A stretch of 64,000 nt of DNA, from NCBI GenBank assembly GCA_010094045.1, contig ML986596.1, positions 91,276 through 155,275 on the forward strand, written 5' to 3'. A program made the translations under genes and the position numbers. The notes beneath the pieces were generated by a model. The model was not told the origin of the DNA, ran no database searches, and was given only the letters and a program-made list of their open reading frames with translations. Below, in pieces: positions 11,145 to 23,200 of the stretch. Each line of letters begins with the position of its first letter. Positions within the stretch are counted from its first letter, which is position 1. This DNA comes from Lojkania enalia. Lineage: Eukaryota; Ascomycota; Dothideomycetes; Pleosporales.

Positions 11145-11645
11145 ATGTCTCGCGTATCTACTCCTACCGAACAAGAATCGGGTGGTTTCCAACTCAAAGA
11201 TCTTGCTTCAATCTCTTCAAGTGACCGTCAATCCTTTGTCGAGATGGTATCTAAAATTGAGAAGAAGTCATTTCCTGCCAGCGAGGCTTTCGATTTCAAC
11301 ACAGAACTTAGGAAGAAAAACGTTAGAATGGTCTTAGCAGTCCAAAGTGACGAGTCCACGAGAGTAATTGGGTACCTAGTCTATCTTCGGATGAAGAGGC
11401 TAGCTTTTCTGCACAAAATCTGCGTTGTTGAACATGAAAGAGGAAAAGGCGTGGCTGGGTATCTTATGCATTCTCTATTCCAACAATTGAAGAAGACGGG
11501 CTGCTGTAATGTTCAACTGTGGGTCGATGAAAATCGTACCCCAGCTAGAGCATTGTACGAGTCTTATGGGTTCCAGCAAATTGACCGATGCATCGACTAT
11601 TACGGACCGGGGCGGACAGCCTTGAAAATGCAGTCATCCATTTAA
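11145..11645 (+). CDS. GNAT-family N-acetyltransferase
   Basis: Single-exon protein of 166 aa using acetyl-CoA to acetylate an unknown amine, probably a protein N-terminus or small molecule. The GNAT fold is recognisable: a beta strand RVIGYLVYLRM, then motif A reading ICVVEHERGKGVAGYLMHSL with the pyrophosphate-binding R/Q-x-x-G-x-G/A (RGKGVAG), then motif B with VQLWVDENRTPARALYESYG, where the N-x-x-A-R-x-L-Y-x-x-x-G-F pattern is intact. The arrangement resembles RimI-like acetyltransferases. The N-terminal 20 residues are Ser/Thr-rich and variable. It lies 278 bp upstream of the Axl2-like gene on the same strand. Substrate unknown. Confidence 0.85.
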   Translation: MSRVSTPTEQESGGFQLKDLASISSSDRQSFVEMVSKIEKKSFPASEAFDFNTELRKKNVRMVLAVQSDESTRVIGYLVYLRMKRLAFLHKICVVEHERGKGVAGYLMHSLFQQLKKTGCCNVQLWVDENRTPARALYESYGFQQIDRCIDYYGPGRTALKMQSSI

Positions 11646-11923
11646 AAATGAGGGGTTTGCCAACATACTTTTACCTGTGGCCTGAGATAGGATACGTGGC
11701 TGGGTGATTCTATCCCTTGCTTGAGTGACTTTTCAGGTCTCTCTCATTCCAATGCCTCTTTCTGAGGAATGTAAGGTTACCGTTAAACGCGAAGACGTGT
11801 TCAAGCGCGACAGTGAATTCCGACAATGGAGCAAAAAGATGGCTACATCTCGCAAAGGACAATCCTTAGTCCGCCATATGCACTTCTTACATACGGTGAT
11901 ATCCGATCCCTCGAACGGTCGTT

Positions 11924-14900
11924 ATGGCGAAGTTGCGGTAAGAATCGGGGCTTCTCGGCCTCTATTCGAATTATACTAATAGATGAATTTCAGAGCAAGC
12001 GCGATGTGGGTCGCTGCACTCCTCGTCGCAGCAGTGGCGGTGACTCCTCAAGCGAATTATCTCTTGAGCCTACAATTTCCTCCGGTTGCGCGCGTCGGAG
12101 AACATTACAATTTCCAATTTGCTTATACTACATTTCAACCAAGCCCGGACAGACTACAGTATTCTCTAGTCGGAAATCCGCCTTGGCTGTCGCTCGATGG
12201 GAAAAATAGGATGCTATGGGGTACACCAGGTGCTGGCGATATTGGAACGGCGACTTTCAAAATCGTAGCTGCCGGGGAAGCAGGTGCAGTCGCCTATATG
12301 GAAACGAAGTTGTTTGTTGCAGACGGTAAAGCTCCGACAACGAATGAAAATATTTTCCAGCAGCTATCTAGTGACGGGCGGCTTTCAGGATTAAAGACCT
12401 TTACTCTTCTACCTTCCAAGCCATTTGATATACGCTTTCCCCCAGAGACTTTTCAGTCCTCTAAGAAGGAATTGACATACCATGCTACACTGGCGGATCG
12501 CACCCCTTTGCCGGCATGGATTTGCTTCGATGAGCCATCCCTTCACTTTTCTGGAACGACTCCATCTCTTACTTCGGAGCCGCAGTCTTACGATATTTTA
12601 TTACTTGCCTCAGATATACCTGGATATTCGACGGCTTCACTATCGTTTACCTTGACAATCAGCAACCACCAGCTGATATTCAAGCCCTTGCAACAGATCA
12701 TAAATCTTTACAAAGGGGAAACTGTCAATATTTCTAATATTCGAAGCAAAGTCTTTCTGGATAATCGGCCTATTAAAGATGAAGAAATTCTGTCGGCTTC
12801 TGCCGAACTACCCTCGTGGTTATCTTTCAATGAACAGACGCTTGAGGTTACAGGCACCCCTCCACCTGGTCTGATGTCACAGAATATAAGCATAACGGCG
12901 AAGGATACGTTTAGCGACATGGCAAAGCTTCCCGTGCATTTAGTTTTCGAGTCCCAATTCTTCAATGAAGAAATCGGGCGTTTAAACATAACGGCGGGTG
13001 AATACTTTGAGTACAGAATTCCGAAGTCAGTCCTAACAAAGGAAAATGCAAAGATTTCTGTCGACCTAGGGGCTTTAGGGAAATGGCTCACTTTTAATCT
13101 AGAAACATGCATAATCTCTGGAACGGTACCCAATGACTCTGCTCCGCAAGATGTCCAAGCTAGTCTGACCGCTACATCTCCCGATGATAATTCAACAGAC
13201 TCTCAGATCTTTCACCTTCAAATCTCAGACGCCGGGGACCACATTTATCCCAGCAGTACCACATCAGTCATCGCTGCTTGGCAGCCAGGCGAAACGGGCA
13301 AAAATACGGATGAAACAGAGCTTTCACGCACACCGAAATCTAAGAAGACTGCAGTTATAGTTGGCTCGGTATTCGGAGCGATCGGCGCATTGCTAGTCAT
13401 TGCAATGTTGGCATGTCTGTTTTATAGACAACGAAAGAAACCTCAAGGATATATTAGCCCAAGAGGCCCGAGGAGCCCAAGGAAAGTAGATATCTCGCGG
13501 CCAATCTTAATGAAGGAAGAATGTTCGAATGTGGATAGGACTCTCGACCCGGACATGGAGAAGGGAGAAAGTGACAACACATTGGATTCAACTCCAGATC
13601 ATCCTCCTCAACTCAAACTTGACTTTGCCCTGAAAGAAAGCAATAGCCACTCTACGGCCAGTTCAATTACGGAAGGGGAGGCAAAGATACTTACGGCATG
13701 TGATAATTCATCTTGGGGCTACAAAGATGAGGCTGGCCCGTCGCATCATCCTCCTAACCCGATGAAAGTGCCAACTGAAATGGCGAGGAGGAAGTCCACC
13801 AAGTCGTACATACCGAATCAGACTAGACATCGAACGATATCAGTGTATAGGAATCCATATTTCAGCTCAGGATTGCCCCTCAACTGGCGGCTAACTGGCC
13901 TGGGACAGGGATGTCACGCTTACTCCCCTCCTCGAAGCAACAAGAATTTTTCGGCTTTCAGAAGATCCTCTAGCTGCAGTACGTTCAGTACACAGTCCAC
14001 CGGTATATTGTCAAGAACACCGGTCTTTCCCCAACCCTCGGCCGCACGGCATACGACACAGCTTACGACGCCAATGGAGAAGTGCCGCAGCATACGTCTT
14101 CTATCTTCGACCTGTGACAGTTTAGTTGATCGAAGAATAATCGATGAGAAGCGAAAGAGCTATATACGCAAACGATCGTCTGTTCAAGACAGTCTCACAG
14201 ATCGCCGGACAATAGATGAAAAGCGACAGAGTTACATCCGGAAACGTGCATCGGCCCAGTCCCCATTCTTCGGAGCAAATTCATCTCGCAACTCCTGTTC
14301 AAGCTATAAGTTACCCGCGGTTGCGAACGACTCCACTATAGCTTCAAAGCCAGCTCTTTTCCCTCTTGGGGCAAATCATACCATGCAAGAGAATGAAGTT
14401 GCTAAAACGCTTGTGGGGAGAGATTTACCAGAGAATCTAAGGGTCCGAAAGCCTTTAGTACCACCACTAGCTGAAGCGCCTCAAGTCATTCCAGGAAGCC
14501 TACGCAGACCAGTAGCAGAACGGCCCTTCGCTCGATATACCAATACGGGAATGGATCACGAGGGCGATCAGACACGGTATGACTGGCTAGGCAAAGCAGG
14601 AAGCACCCGACCTGTGACTAGTAGACGATCGGATTCTTATGAGAGCTCGCGTGGCACTCAACTGAAGGCGATCTTGAATAGCTTGACAGGCGAGAAGATC
14701 TTCCAAGATGCCGAGCTGAGTGAGAGCGTTTACCCCGCAGAAGAGGATGATATTAAAGAATATGAGAAAAATAGAGAAACGCTGAAATCGAATCAATCCG
14801 GGTTACACCCACTTTCTTTGCAGAAGAGAAGGAGTAGACGGGATAGTAAGTACGGGAGTAGAAGGACAAACAAGAGGCATCCAACGCCACTTTCCTTGAC

Positions 14901-15846
14901 GTTGGAGCATGGCGGCAAAGAAAATCGTTCCTCGATTTACAACCTTGAAAACGTCTCTAACTTTCCAAAAGTTAGAAACGAAGTCCAAGTAAACGATCCC
15001 TCCAACTCACCTGAACGTCCGAAGAAGACTACAACCCAATGTCAATCCTGTCCAGCAAACCACACCCGGTCTGAATCTCGTACAATGGCTCAAGCGAGCA
15101 CCCAGCAGCGATCTCAAATCCAAACCCTATCTCGTCAGAACTCGCACAAATCGCATTACTCGCGCTCACAGTCCCGTCAATCTACAACCAAGCACGGGAG
15201 AGACCGGTTCCGCACCCAATCATCAGCATATCCCTATTTCGAAAGCGGCGCATTCTCCACCACCACGCCTTCAACCTCCAAACAGCAACCCACATCCAAA
15301 GGCCAATCTAGCGCCCCGAGAAAAGACACCGCACCCTCCCTCATCTCCCGCGATCTCTCCGGCAATATTTTGAACTATGCCGACAACGAAGACCTGCTGA
15401 TCGAACAAATGCCCTCAAGCCCCATTGGCATTTGCACCTGGAACAGCCAGATCCAAAGCTCGGCACGACAGTCGCGACTGGCGCAGTTCTCATCGCGACA
15501 ACACGTAGCATCGTCTTCTAAACGAGAAACCACGCTTCCCAGCACGCCAACCAACACCAGCGCTGGCCTTAGCCTAGTCAGGGGGTCGCTAGACCGTGTG
15601 GGAGAAACGCCGGCAACCGATGGGAGAGAGCGAACGCCCCTTAGTGTTTCGGACAATGGGAATGGAGGGAGTCCCGAGAGGGTGAGATATGTGGAGGGAA
15701 AGGGGAAGAAGCCGGTTAATGTAGTGAATGGGGAGGATGGGAGGGGTAGTGGGAGGGAAAGGAGGACGTGGGGTAGTTTGAAGGGGATCATGGCTCGAGG
15801 TCGGTATGAGAGCTTCGAATGGGGGAGCGGTACGGCGTTCTTGTAG
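11924..15846 (+). CDS. AXL2: Axl2/Bud10-like axial budding glycoprotein with cadherin-like repeats
   Basis: Large type I plasma-membrane protein, 1288 aa in my model. I place the start at 11924, in a 14-nt first coding exon (MAKL and part of R). A 56-nt intron (11938-11993; GTAAGA donor, TACTAAT branch, TTTCAG acceptor) leads to exon 2 at 11994, giving a signal peptide MAKLRASAMWVAALLVAAVA. The unspliced ATG at 11983 lies inside this intron's acceptor; 12004 is an alternative. Four CADG/cadherin-like domains follow (about residues 25-430; repeats of P-x-W-L-x-F/L followed by G-x-P). A transmembrane helix sits at about 457-480 (IVGSVFGAIGALLVIAMLAC), then an about 800-residue Ser/Arg-rich cytoplasmic tail. 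In yeast Axl2 marks axial bud sites; in moulds it has been tied to conidiation and septation. Confidence 0.88.
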
Positions 15847-16218
15847 GGTGGATTGCTGTGGAGGTGTGGGTTTTGGGGATTTGTTCTTGCGTTGTCGGCA
15901 AAGGCGATCGCCGGGTTCTGTTCTCAAATTTAGGCACACGTGGTTGATTATCAGTTGTCTTTATCTTTTCATTTTTAGCGGTACTCCTTTCGAGGCAGCG
16001 GAATATCTCATTTTCTACATCACTACACGCATAATACCGAGGTTTAAAAGTATAACCCACCAAGCATATGTCAAACTGTTTTCGTGAAGTTCGTCGTAGA
16101 GGATCCTATTTGTCCTCACAGTATTCTGCATGTCCATGACGCCTGCTAGTATGCAATCCCTTCTATAACTACTGAAAACTCTATATTCATAATATCGAGT
16201 TCAACTCATGTGGCCTCC
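15847..16218. other. Intergenic region between convergent genes
   Basis: 372 bp between the Axl2-like stop and the DRE2 stop. Moderately AT-rich, no gene; it must contain both 3' ends. Confidence 0.6.
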
Positions 16219-17216
16219 TCATAGCTGAATATCATTGTTCAGCAAGCGAACTTCCTCGCCGGGCTTGAATGCCGGTAGACCGATATACGGGCAGCCATCG
16301 CAACGGAAGGCGTCCCCGAGAGCACAGTTGCCACAGCTTCCGACCTTCCCCTGGATGGTGAAGTCTACTTCGGCGAGGTCATCTACACCTAGCTTCATTG
16401 TGTTGAGGTTCTTGTCGGCGTTTGCGCGTTTGGCGGCGTCTTCAGCTTCGATTTTCTCCTTAAGACCGCAGGTGCAGTCCTTGCAGGCTCGACGGCGTTT
16501 TCCGGCTTTGGGACGGCATTCAGGTGCTATGGGCTACGTTAGAAAACTGTTATTTATGGCAAAGATTTGCCGAACTCACGTTGAATGATTGGTGCAGCCA
16601 TGTCCTCTTCTGTGATCAATTCGTCTTCGTCGATCAAATCGTCATTCTCCCCGGTAATGAGAGGGTCGTCCAAATCATCGCTGAAGTCGACGAAGCCTAC
16701 TCCGACAGGCTTTGAGGGCTCTGGCTCCTTACGCTTGCCATTCAGAGGCACTGTGCCATTGCCGTTTACCATTCCGTTCACTCCATTGGCTGTGCCATTG
16801 GTCTTGCTTCTCAACTTCAAGGGTATCGATACGCTCTCCACCTCTTCTGGCTTCATCATCCCGTTCTTGGACTCAGTGAGCCCCGCTAGAATCGCCTCTG
16901 TCCGTGCCGAGGGGTCATTTGCGCCGAACATTCCGCCCTGGCTCTTAAGTACACCACCAGCTTTCAGGGCGCTAACAACCTTTATCATCATCTCGCGCCC
17001 CAGTAGATTGTGGCTCTCCCGTGTTGTGCCATCGGCATCAGTAAGTAGTAGAACGACGTCATACGTCGAAGGCGGGAGTTTGACGAGACCTGCGGCGATG
17101 CGATCAAGCATCTGCAGATCCGTGGAAGTGCGGTCATGAATCTTGTAGACGTTATCGAGGACCTCAGGATGGGCGGATATGGACGGTGGGGCGAGGAGTA
17201 GCGTTCGCGGGGCCAT
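16219..17216 (-). CDS. DRE2: Fe-S cluster assembly protein Dre2 (anamorsin)
   Basis: Cytosolic iron-sulfur cluster assembly factor that receives electrons from the Tah18 diflavin reductase. Exon 1 is 17216-16580 and exon 2 16526-16219, separated by a 53-nt intron, giving 314 aa. The N-terminal half is the degenerate methyltransferase-like domain ([10 protein letters not shown] to about residue 130); the linker is Gly/Asn-rich followed by an acidic stretch (about 180-205). The C-terminal half carries both cluster motifs: the [2Fe-2S] site PEC...[10 protein letters not shown] (Cys 216, 227, 230, 232) and the [4Fe-4S] twin CX2C site CGNC...CDGC near the end, followed by [14 protein letters not shown]. 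All cluster cysteines are present. The codon after IIQ is split by the intron. Confidence 0.96.
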
Positions 17217-18312
17217 GGTGGGATGCTATCGCCGTCGAATAGCAGGGTTGTGAGGCGAAATTTATCTTCTAAATGGCAAATTTAAGAGGGTAGAGCGCGA
17301 GGAGGTGGGACTGCGCAAAGTAGACGGTGAATAGTTTGTCATGCGTTGTTTGTGCGAAGAGTGCTTCGACTTTTCTTAGCAAGCTCCGCCGGGCCTCGGA
17401 GAAATGCGGCTCGCGCTGCAGTGGAGTGAGTGATGAGCAATCCATATGCGTGGGCGGCATAAGCTTGGTCAGGTGATAATGGGATGACTGGGGCTATCCT
17501 GTTTGGGAGCAGACCCACCCGCAGGCCTTAGCGTCGATAGAAATCTGGGGAAAGACGGCGTCGAACGTAGCGCGACCGGAGCATGCGGGTGGTCAGCTCG
17601 AAGCCTGGAGCCGTTGTTATTAGGACCCAGCTGAGGACCAACTGGCTGGACCAGTATCGTCAAGAAGGGGCCGTGGTTCAGCAGCGATTCAGGAGCATAG
17701 ATACCGCGCAATGCTCGGTCGGAGGGCTTCACCTAGGCGTTCATTGCTCGGGCGACACCCAGATTGCCCAATGACGTAGCTTGGCCTCAAGCAGCTCTAG
17801 GGACCGATGATCGCGACGCAGCAACAGCCTCAATACGCCGCGCGCAGGCCGTTAAATGAAGCCCGTGGTCGGTGTATGAGAAGCTTCGGTAGGCCGTCAA
17901 CATAGCTCTGCTTCTCAATTGGTATAAAGCAGCCGCTCCTCAGCGACCCCGCTCCAGCTCCTGAAACTGGCACTCGCGTGAGCACGCCTTAGCCTGTTGC
18001 TTTGTCCCACCTCCTCATACATACCACCGCAACAGCAAAGCTATCCAAAGCAGCCCCTCACACAGCCCACTTACATCACCAGCAATCGAATTGAGCTTAT
18101 TTCTGTAAGGTACGCACTTTCACCGCTCGGGTCTGTCCACCGTGGCTCTACACCCAGATTAAGTTATCATTGGCCCAAGCTTCGGTCTCGTGAGCACCCC
18201 ACTGATCTTCTGGACTGCAGAGCTCCTCCCTGTCCCTGACTACAAAACCCCCGACTCCCTCTCCATCTCACTCTCATCTTCATACAACACAACTCAACTC
18301 AACAAGCAATCA
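17217..18312. promoter_or_regulatory. DRE2 and STF2-like upstream region with CCAAT-TATA promoter
   Basis: No protein gene seen. ATTGG (17918-17922, an inverted CCAAT) runs straight into TATAAA (17923-17928), about 385 nt before the end of the STF2-like first exon. CCCCT-type stress elements are present (AGGGG near 17665, CCCCT near 18054). In yeast STF2 is a general-stress gene, so these fit, but function is inferred. Confidence 0.5.
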
Positions 18313-19149
18313 GTGAGTACTTTCCGTCCTGCCCGCTCTCACAGTCTGCTACACCTCCCCTCAATGGGCTCACGCCTTGTCGGACTGGGTATGACGCATC
18401 AATGAGAGCTTCATTGGCTATACTCGATCTCTTAGCTATCATCGCAGACAGCACCAAACATACGATGTTAAATTAACTTCTATATAGTGACTCGATCTCA
18501 CAAATGGACCGACCGCGACCACGCAGGCATCGCTGACGGTACGGCTGAGCGCGAAGTCCATCTCCCTCGCTACTTTGCCAAATCTGGCCATCCTGGCGAG
18601 GATCCGACGAAGACCAAGAAGAACGGTGGCGGAAAAGGCAACTGGTAAATAGCCCCTGTTCTTCCTTCACCTTGGCTGTACAGAGTCTCCTCGAGGACTT
18701 TGCTGGCTTCAACTAGTAATTACAATACCTAGCTAGAATGGGAGAGCTCCTTGAATGAAGGATCCCTTTCTATCTCTATTGTCACCTTTGCTATAGTCTC
18801 CTTATCCTTATTATTTACTCCTCATCTCCGTTAGTTCCGAGGCCCTGCATTTCATCAACCCTTATCTTCTTCTATAGCTCAATAGCTAACCATGTGCCAT
18901 AATAGGGGTCGCGAGGGCGACGAAGTCGAAGACTTCAACTACAATATGGCTAATCCACGCCGCCGCAGCAACTCTAGCTCGCATGTCATTACGGATTTCA
19001 AGACGAAGTTCGAGACTATCGAGCCAGAGCCCGTCTTCGAGGAGGACGTTCATGGCCCCATGGGCGCAGAACTAGATAAACATAGCACTGCTTCAACTGC
19101 TGATAGCGCTGGAAGTGTTCAGGAGGAGGATGCAAGCAAAAAATCGTAG
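18312..19149 (+). CDS. STF2: STF2-like hydrophilin / ATPase-stabilising factor; start codon split by an intron
   Basis: Homolog of yeast Stf2/Tfs1-type hydrophilins, small charged proteins linked to F1F0-ATPase regulation and desiccation tolerance. My model: the A of the start codon is the last base of exon 1 (18312), a 175-nt intron (18313-18487, GTGAGT...ATATAG) follows, and TG opens exon 2 (18488-18644). A second intron (18645-18905, 261 nt) leads to exon 3 (18906-19149). The product is 133 aa. It begins MTRSHKWTDRD, matching the conserved MTR-(T/S)-x-KWT start of the family, continues with a YFAKSGHPGEDPTKTKK segment, and GKGNW joins across intron 2 to GREGDEVEDF, the family's GKGNWG-x-x-GDE signature. 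No ATG in exon 1 offers an alternative. Confidence 0.85.
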
Positions 19150-20206
19150 ATTCCTTCGGCTGGCCCCGAAAGGGGACACCTGGGGATTGGGGCGATGGGG
19201 TTCGGTTGCGAGTATCCTGGCAAGGCATACTCGTAGGCTACCCTAGACGGCTACTTCACATTGCTGTCGATGACTGATCAGATGGGTCGCTTGATTTCCT
19301 GAGCAAGTGGCTACATTCCAATCATGTACTATCTACTTGGGAATTCTTCACGAACTTGTGGCGGCAGGTGGCACGGCCTCCATGGGATTCATGATGACGG
19401 CGGCGCCTATCTGCCTTTCTTTAACACTTTACTCAACTTTAACTTCGATGGCGGGGAAATCGCTTCAGTATCTTGTGTTATGAACTAAATGAACACTCTA
19501 AATATTAAACAAAGAATGGATATGTGATTGATCCAGTGATTGAGCGAATGCATATTTGTGAGGCGTGAAATCATTATGAAAAGAGAGGGCTGTCATTGGT
19601 CCTTGTGAAAATCGATCGATATGAGGCTACCTAGGTGACCTTGTCAGTCACTGGCCTGTGCCTGCCCTCATGACATGAACACTATATTATTGTAAAAGTC
19701 AGCTATTGATTCTAACTACTAAGAGTTGGTAAGTTCTTAGCTTGAACCTGAATATGCATCATAGCTAGTTAAGAAAGAATACAGATAATGGAACATTGTA
19801 AATTATAGGTGCCTGGGCGGGCTTTATCATTTTACTATTAACGGTGGATGGTAGCTTAGGCCGGTATAAGTTCATCATTAATAGTTCATAGGTCTTCTTA
19901 TAAGGGCTAATATACTCTAGCAAAAGGTAAGCTTTTTGGAAGATCGGGACTACTGTGAACTTTTGGGCAGGCGCGGGGTGAATGAGGCCCCAGGGGAGTG
20001 ATTGCCTTGAGTGAGTTGGCAAGGCGCCGGGAGACCAATTGTTAAAGTCCGCGCCAAGAAGACCTATCCCTGCCAAAGCAACCAAACCCAAAGCTTCAAC
20101 GAAAACATAGGCATTTCGCTGGCGACCCAACATCCACCCTCAGCGCGGAGTCAACCACGAACCCGCGCGCTCCATCGCGCAATACCTCCTATTTCCCTCT
20201 TTCGCA
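19150..20206. other. Intergenic region upstream of NUP133
   Basis: About 1.06 kb without a supported gene. An open frame on the minus strand (19765-20133) has no family resemblance and overlaps the likely NUP133 leader. Confidence 0.5.
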
Positions 20207-23200
20207 ATGTTCTCGCCGGAGGCAACTGTGCTAAGCGCACGCAGCTCCTTGCGGAACCCCCGTCGGCGCCAGCGCAAGGACTCGGAGGCTGCACCGCAAC
20301 AGCCTCGCCGAAAACGTAGCAAGATCTCTGAGGGCTCATTCGAAGTTCCCGGTGATGCGCGTATCAATGGAAATGGAAGTGTGGTGATGAATGGTCATGT
20401 CGATCATAGTGAGGTTGAGGACTCTCTCGTCATTGTTGATATACCCGCTCGCAACAAGAAGACTTCACCAAAGCGTGGAGTTCGAGACGACGCGGCCATA
20501 TATTTGGTAAGCGCATCTATGAGCTATTTGGATGAGTGAGGGCTGACATCATTGGTCTGGCAGACCAAAAGCGAGAGCTACAGTGTTAGGAAGCTCCCCA
20601 GCTTCCCGACGCGCCTTTTTAACACTTCAAGTGTGTTTTCGAAGCCAACACCCCGACTTTAGTGCCGGCTAACCATTGCAGCGCCTTTCCGAGCCTTCGC
20701 TCTTCCCTCCGCAGGCCTCGCGCTTGCTCTGACATCCACCCATGCTTTGGCTTGGGACTATGCTTCCGGAGGCGGTACCGCTAGGGTCATTACCCTACCC
20801 CTTCCCTTCCAGCCTAAACCTTCCGATCCGCTACCGTTGGGCGCCATTGTGCGCAATGGCCCTACGAACGATTTCGGAATCCTCGCGATTGCTCCGTCAA
20901 CCGGGAAAGTATTCTTCTGGGATAACGTGGATACTGCCGAAGTCAGGAGTCATTTCCCTCAGCGACACCAAGGAGTGGATGGTGTTGTAGGCAATATGTA
21001 TTCTGGCGAAGTCATAACTGGCCTCGTGGACGTAGAGCATGCTGGTTACGTCTTGATCTTTAGCAGCGGTCGCCTAGCACAACTGACGCTGAGGGATCCG
21101 CAAGGGCGCCCTCACATTGCCACCCGTTATTTACAGGTGCCTACAAGCTCAAGTGGCAGCTTTTTTGGTAGTTTTAAAGGCCTTCTTGGAAGCGGAATCC
21201 GGAAATCGATTGCGTCGGTAAAAGCTCGCCCGTCCGAGTCAAGAGGGCAAATGGAAGTCATAACCGCATCAAGGAACGGCTTGTTTCACCTTTGGGACTT
21301 GAGCTGGTCTGGGCAATACGTTTTCAAGAGGGAGATAGACGTTCATGGAGAGGTTCTTGCCGCGCTCCAGGGTATAACACCGCTAGACGCACACGGGCAA
21401 CACGAGGTTCATATCCTCGATTTTGCGATCCTACCCGAACACAAGGTTCAAGGCTTTATTGGATTGCTAGTGCTTGTGGCTCTTTCTGGACGAGATTCAC
21501 TCGATTATTCGCTCCTTGAGGTTGATCTGTCCAACAATGCCGGTTTCGTCACTCGGGCGATCCCGATCAAAAACTTCACCCAAACTCAGATACCTAAGGA
21601 TCCGACTGGTACTCTTTTACTTCCTCATCCTTCACATACAGCTTTTATTCAGTTTCCTGGCGCCATTGTCGTGGCATCTCTAGCAGAGCCAGAGCAAAGC
21701 CCAGAGGCACAGCTCCTTCAAGATACTGGAAAGCCATCCCTTCCATTTCAGGACACTATTTATTTTCGCGAGGATCGCCAGGTGCACTTCTGTGGCCATG
21801 CAATAGAAAGCGCAGGAAAGAAGGATAAACAATCTAGCGCAATTATTTTTGTCCAACATTATGGTATAATACAGGTTAACGCTTCTCCATTATTGAGTGG
21901 TGAAGGAGATAGCCAGAGACAAAAGGTTACGGCTCGAAGTAAGATGGAGCAAACCACTTTCTTCAGCACGACGCCTGAGAATATCATTGATTTCAACATC
22001 AAGTCTAGATACTCATTTGGCCAGGAAGAAGTGGAAGTAGCAGCTAGGGAAGTTAGCGCCGGAATCTTATCGTCCTCGTACGAATTTGTCGAAAAGGTCA
22101 CGTCGTCAATGGACGAACAGATTCGGAAACGATGCTTGGCCCTCCGAACGCTCATCACACATCTTCGATCAGAATACCCACCTATTTCTTTCAAGACGAA
22201 ATTCGAGTTGTTATGGGATGCAGAGAGGCTAGCTGCAGCCTTGCAACTGTGGAATAATTATGAGGAGAGGCTTCGAGATTGGGAAACCGATCCGGACGCT
22301 CAGACGCCCTTATTAATTGACCTTATTCAAATCTTGCACGAGCGCTACAAGACAGAAATACGTCCAGAGCTGGGCGAAACGGATCCTGTGCGGCAATATT
22401 TCCTCAAAGATGTTGGTCGGATTGAAGTCATTATCCCTTGGGCATGGCAAACATTGCGTACGTTCTATATGAGACGAGAATCGAAGGATGGTCCAGCCAT
22501 AATGCGAAGAGTTAGCAACGCCAGCGACATCATCCTCGCCGCGCTAGAAACTGGATTCGAATTTCGACAAAACAATGCTGAACTTTATGGTCTTGATCTT
22601 AGCCTCTTTGAAGACGGCCTCTTGAGACCCGGGCATGGTTATGATTTGCTAGATGGGTTCTGGACCTCAACGTACAACTTGGTCAGTTCTGTCCGCGGTC
22701 TCGTCGATGTGGGACGTCAACTCGCAGTGAAGAATTTTGAGTCAGGCATAGAAGAAGAACTTGCGAAGAAGCTCGCAAAGGATAACCCTCGCCTCGTGAG
22801 GATCTGCTGCCATATCCATATCGAACGATTTAGATGGAATCTCGAACAAAGCGATGAGAAGAGAAGAGAGTCAGGGAGAAAATTAAGAGAGGAATTCATT
22901 TTGAAAGTGCGCCCTGAGCAGATTTATAATCTCCTAGAACTTGGAATGGCTACGGAGGGAATGAACCTCGCCGAAGGCTACGGCGATATGACCACTCTTG
23001 CCCGCCTTGTCTGGGAGGAGACGAAGTATTTGGAAGAGAGCAAACGCGCTACGCAGAGCAAGATGGAGGAAGCCGAATGCGCCGTCAAGCTCAATAGGAT
23101 CAAGGACCGAGTTAGCAAATATTTTAGTGCATACGGCGACGTCTGGGCTAAAGCGTTCTACGATAAATTTATTATGGAGCATCAGTCTGGACAGTTGTTC

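Noticed and set aside
19765..20133. 122-codon minus-strand frame before NUP133
   Set aside because: Overlaps the NUP133 leader and shows no family features.
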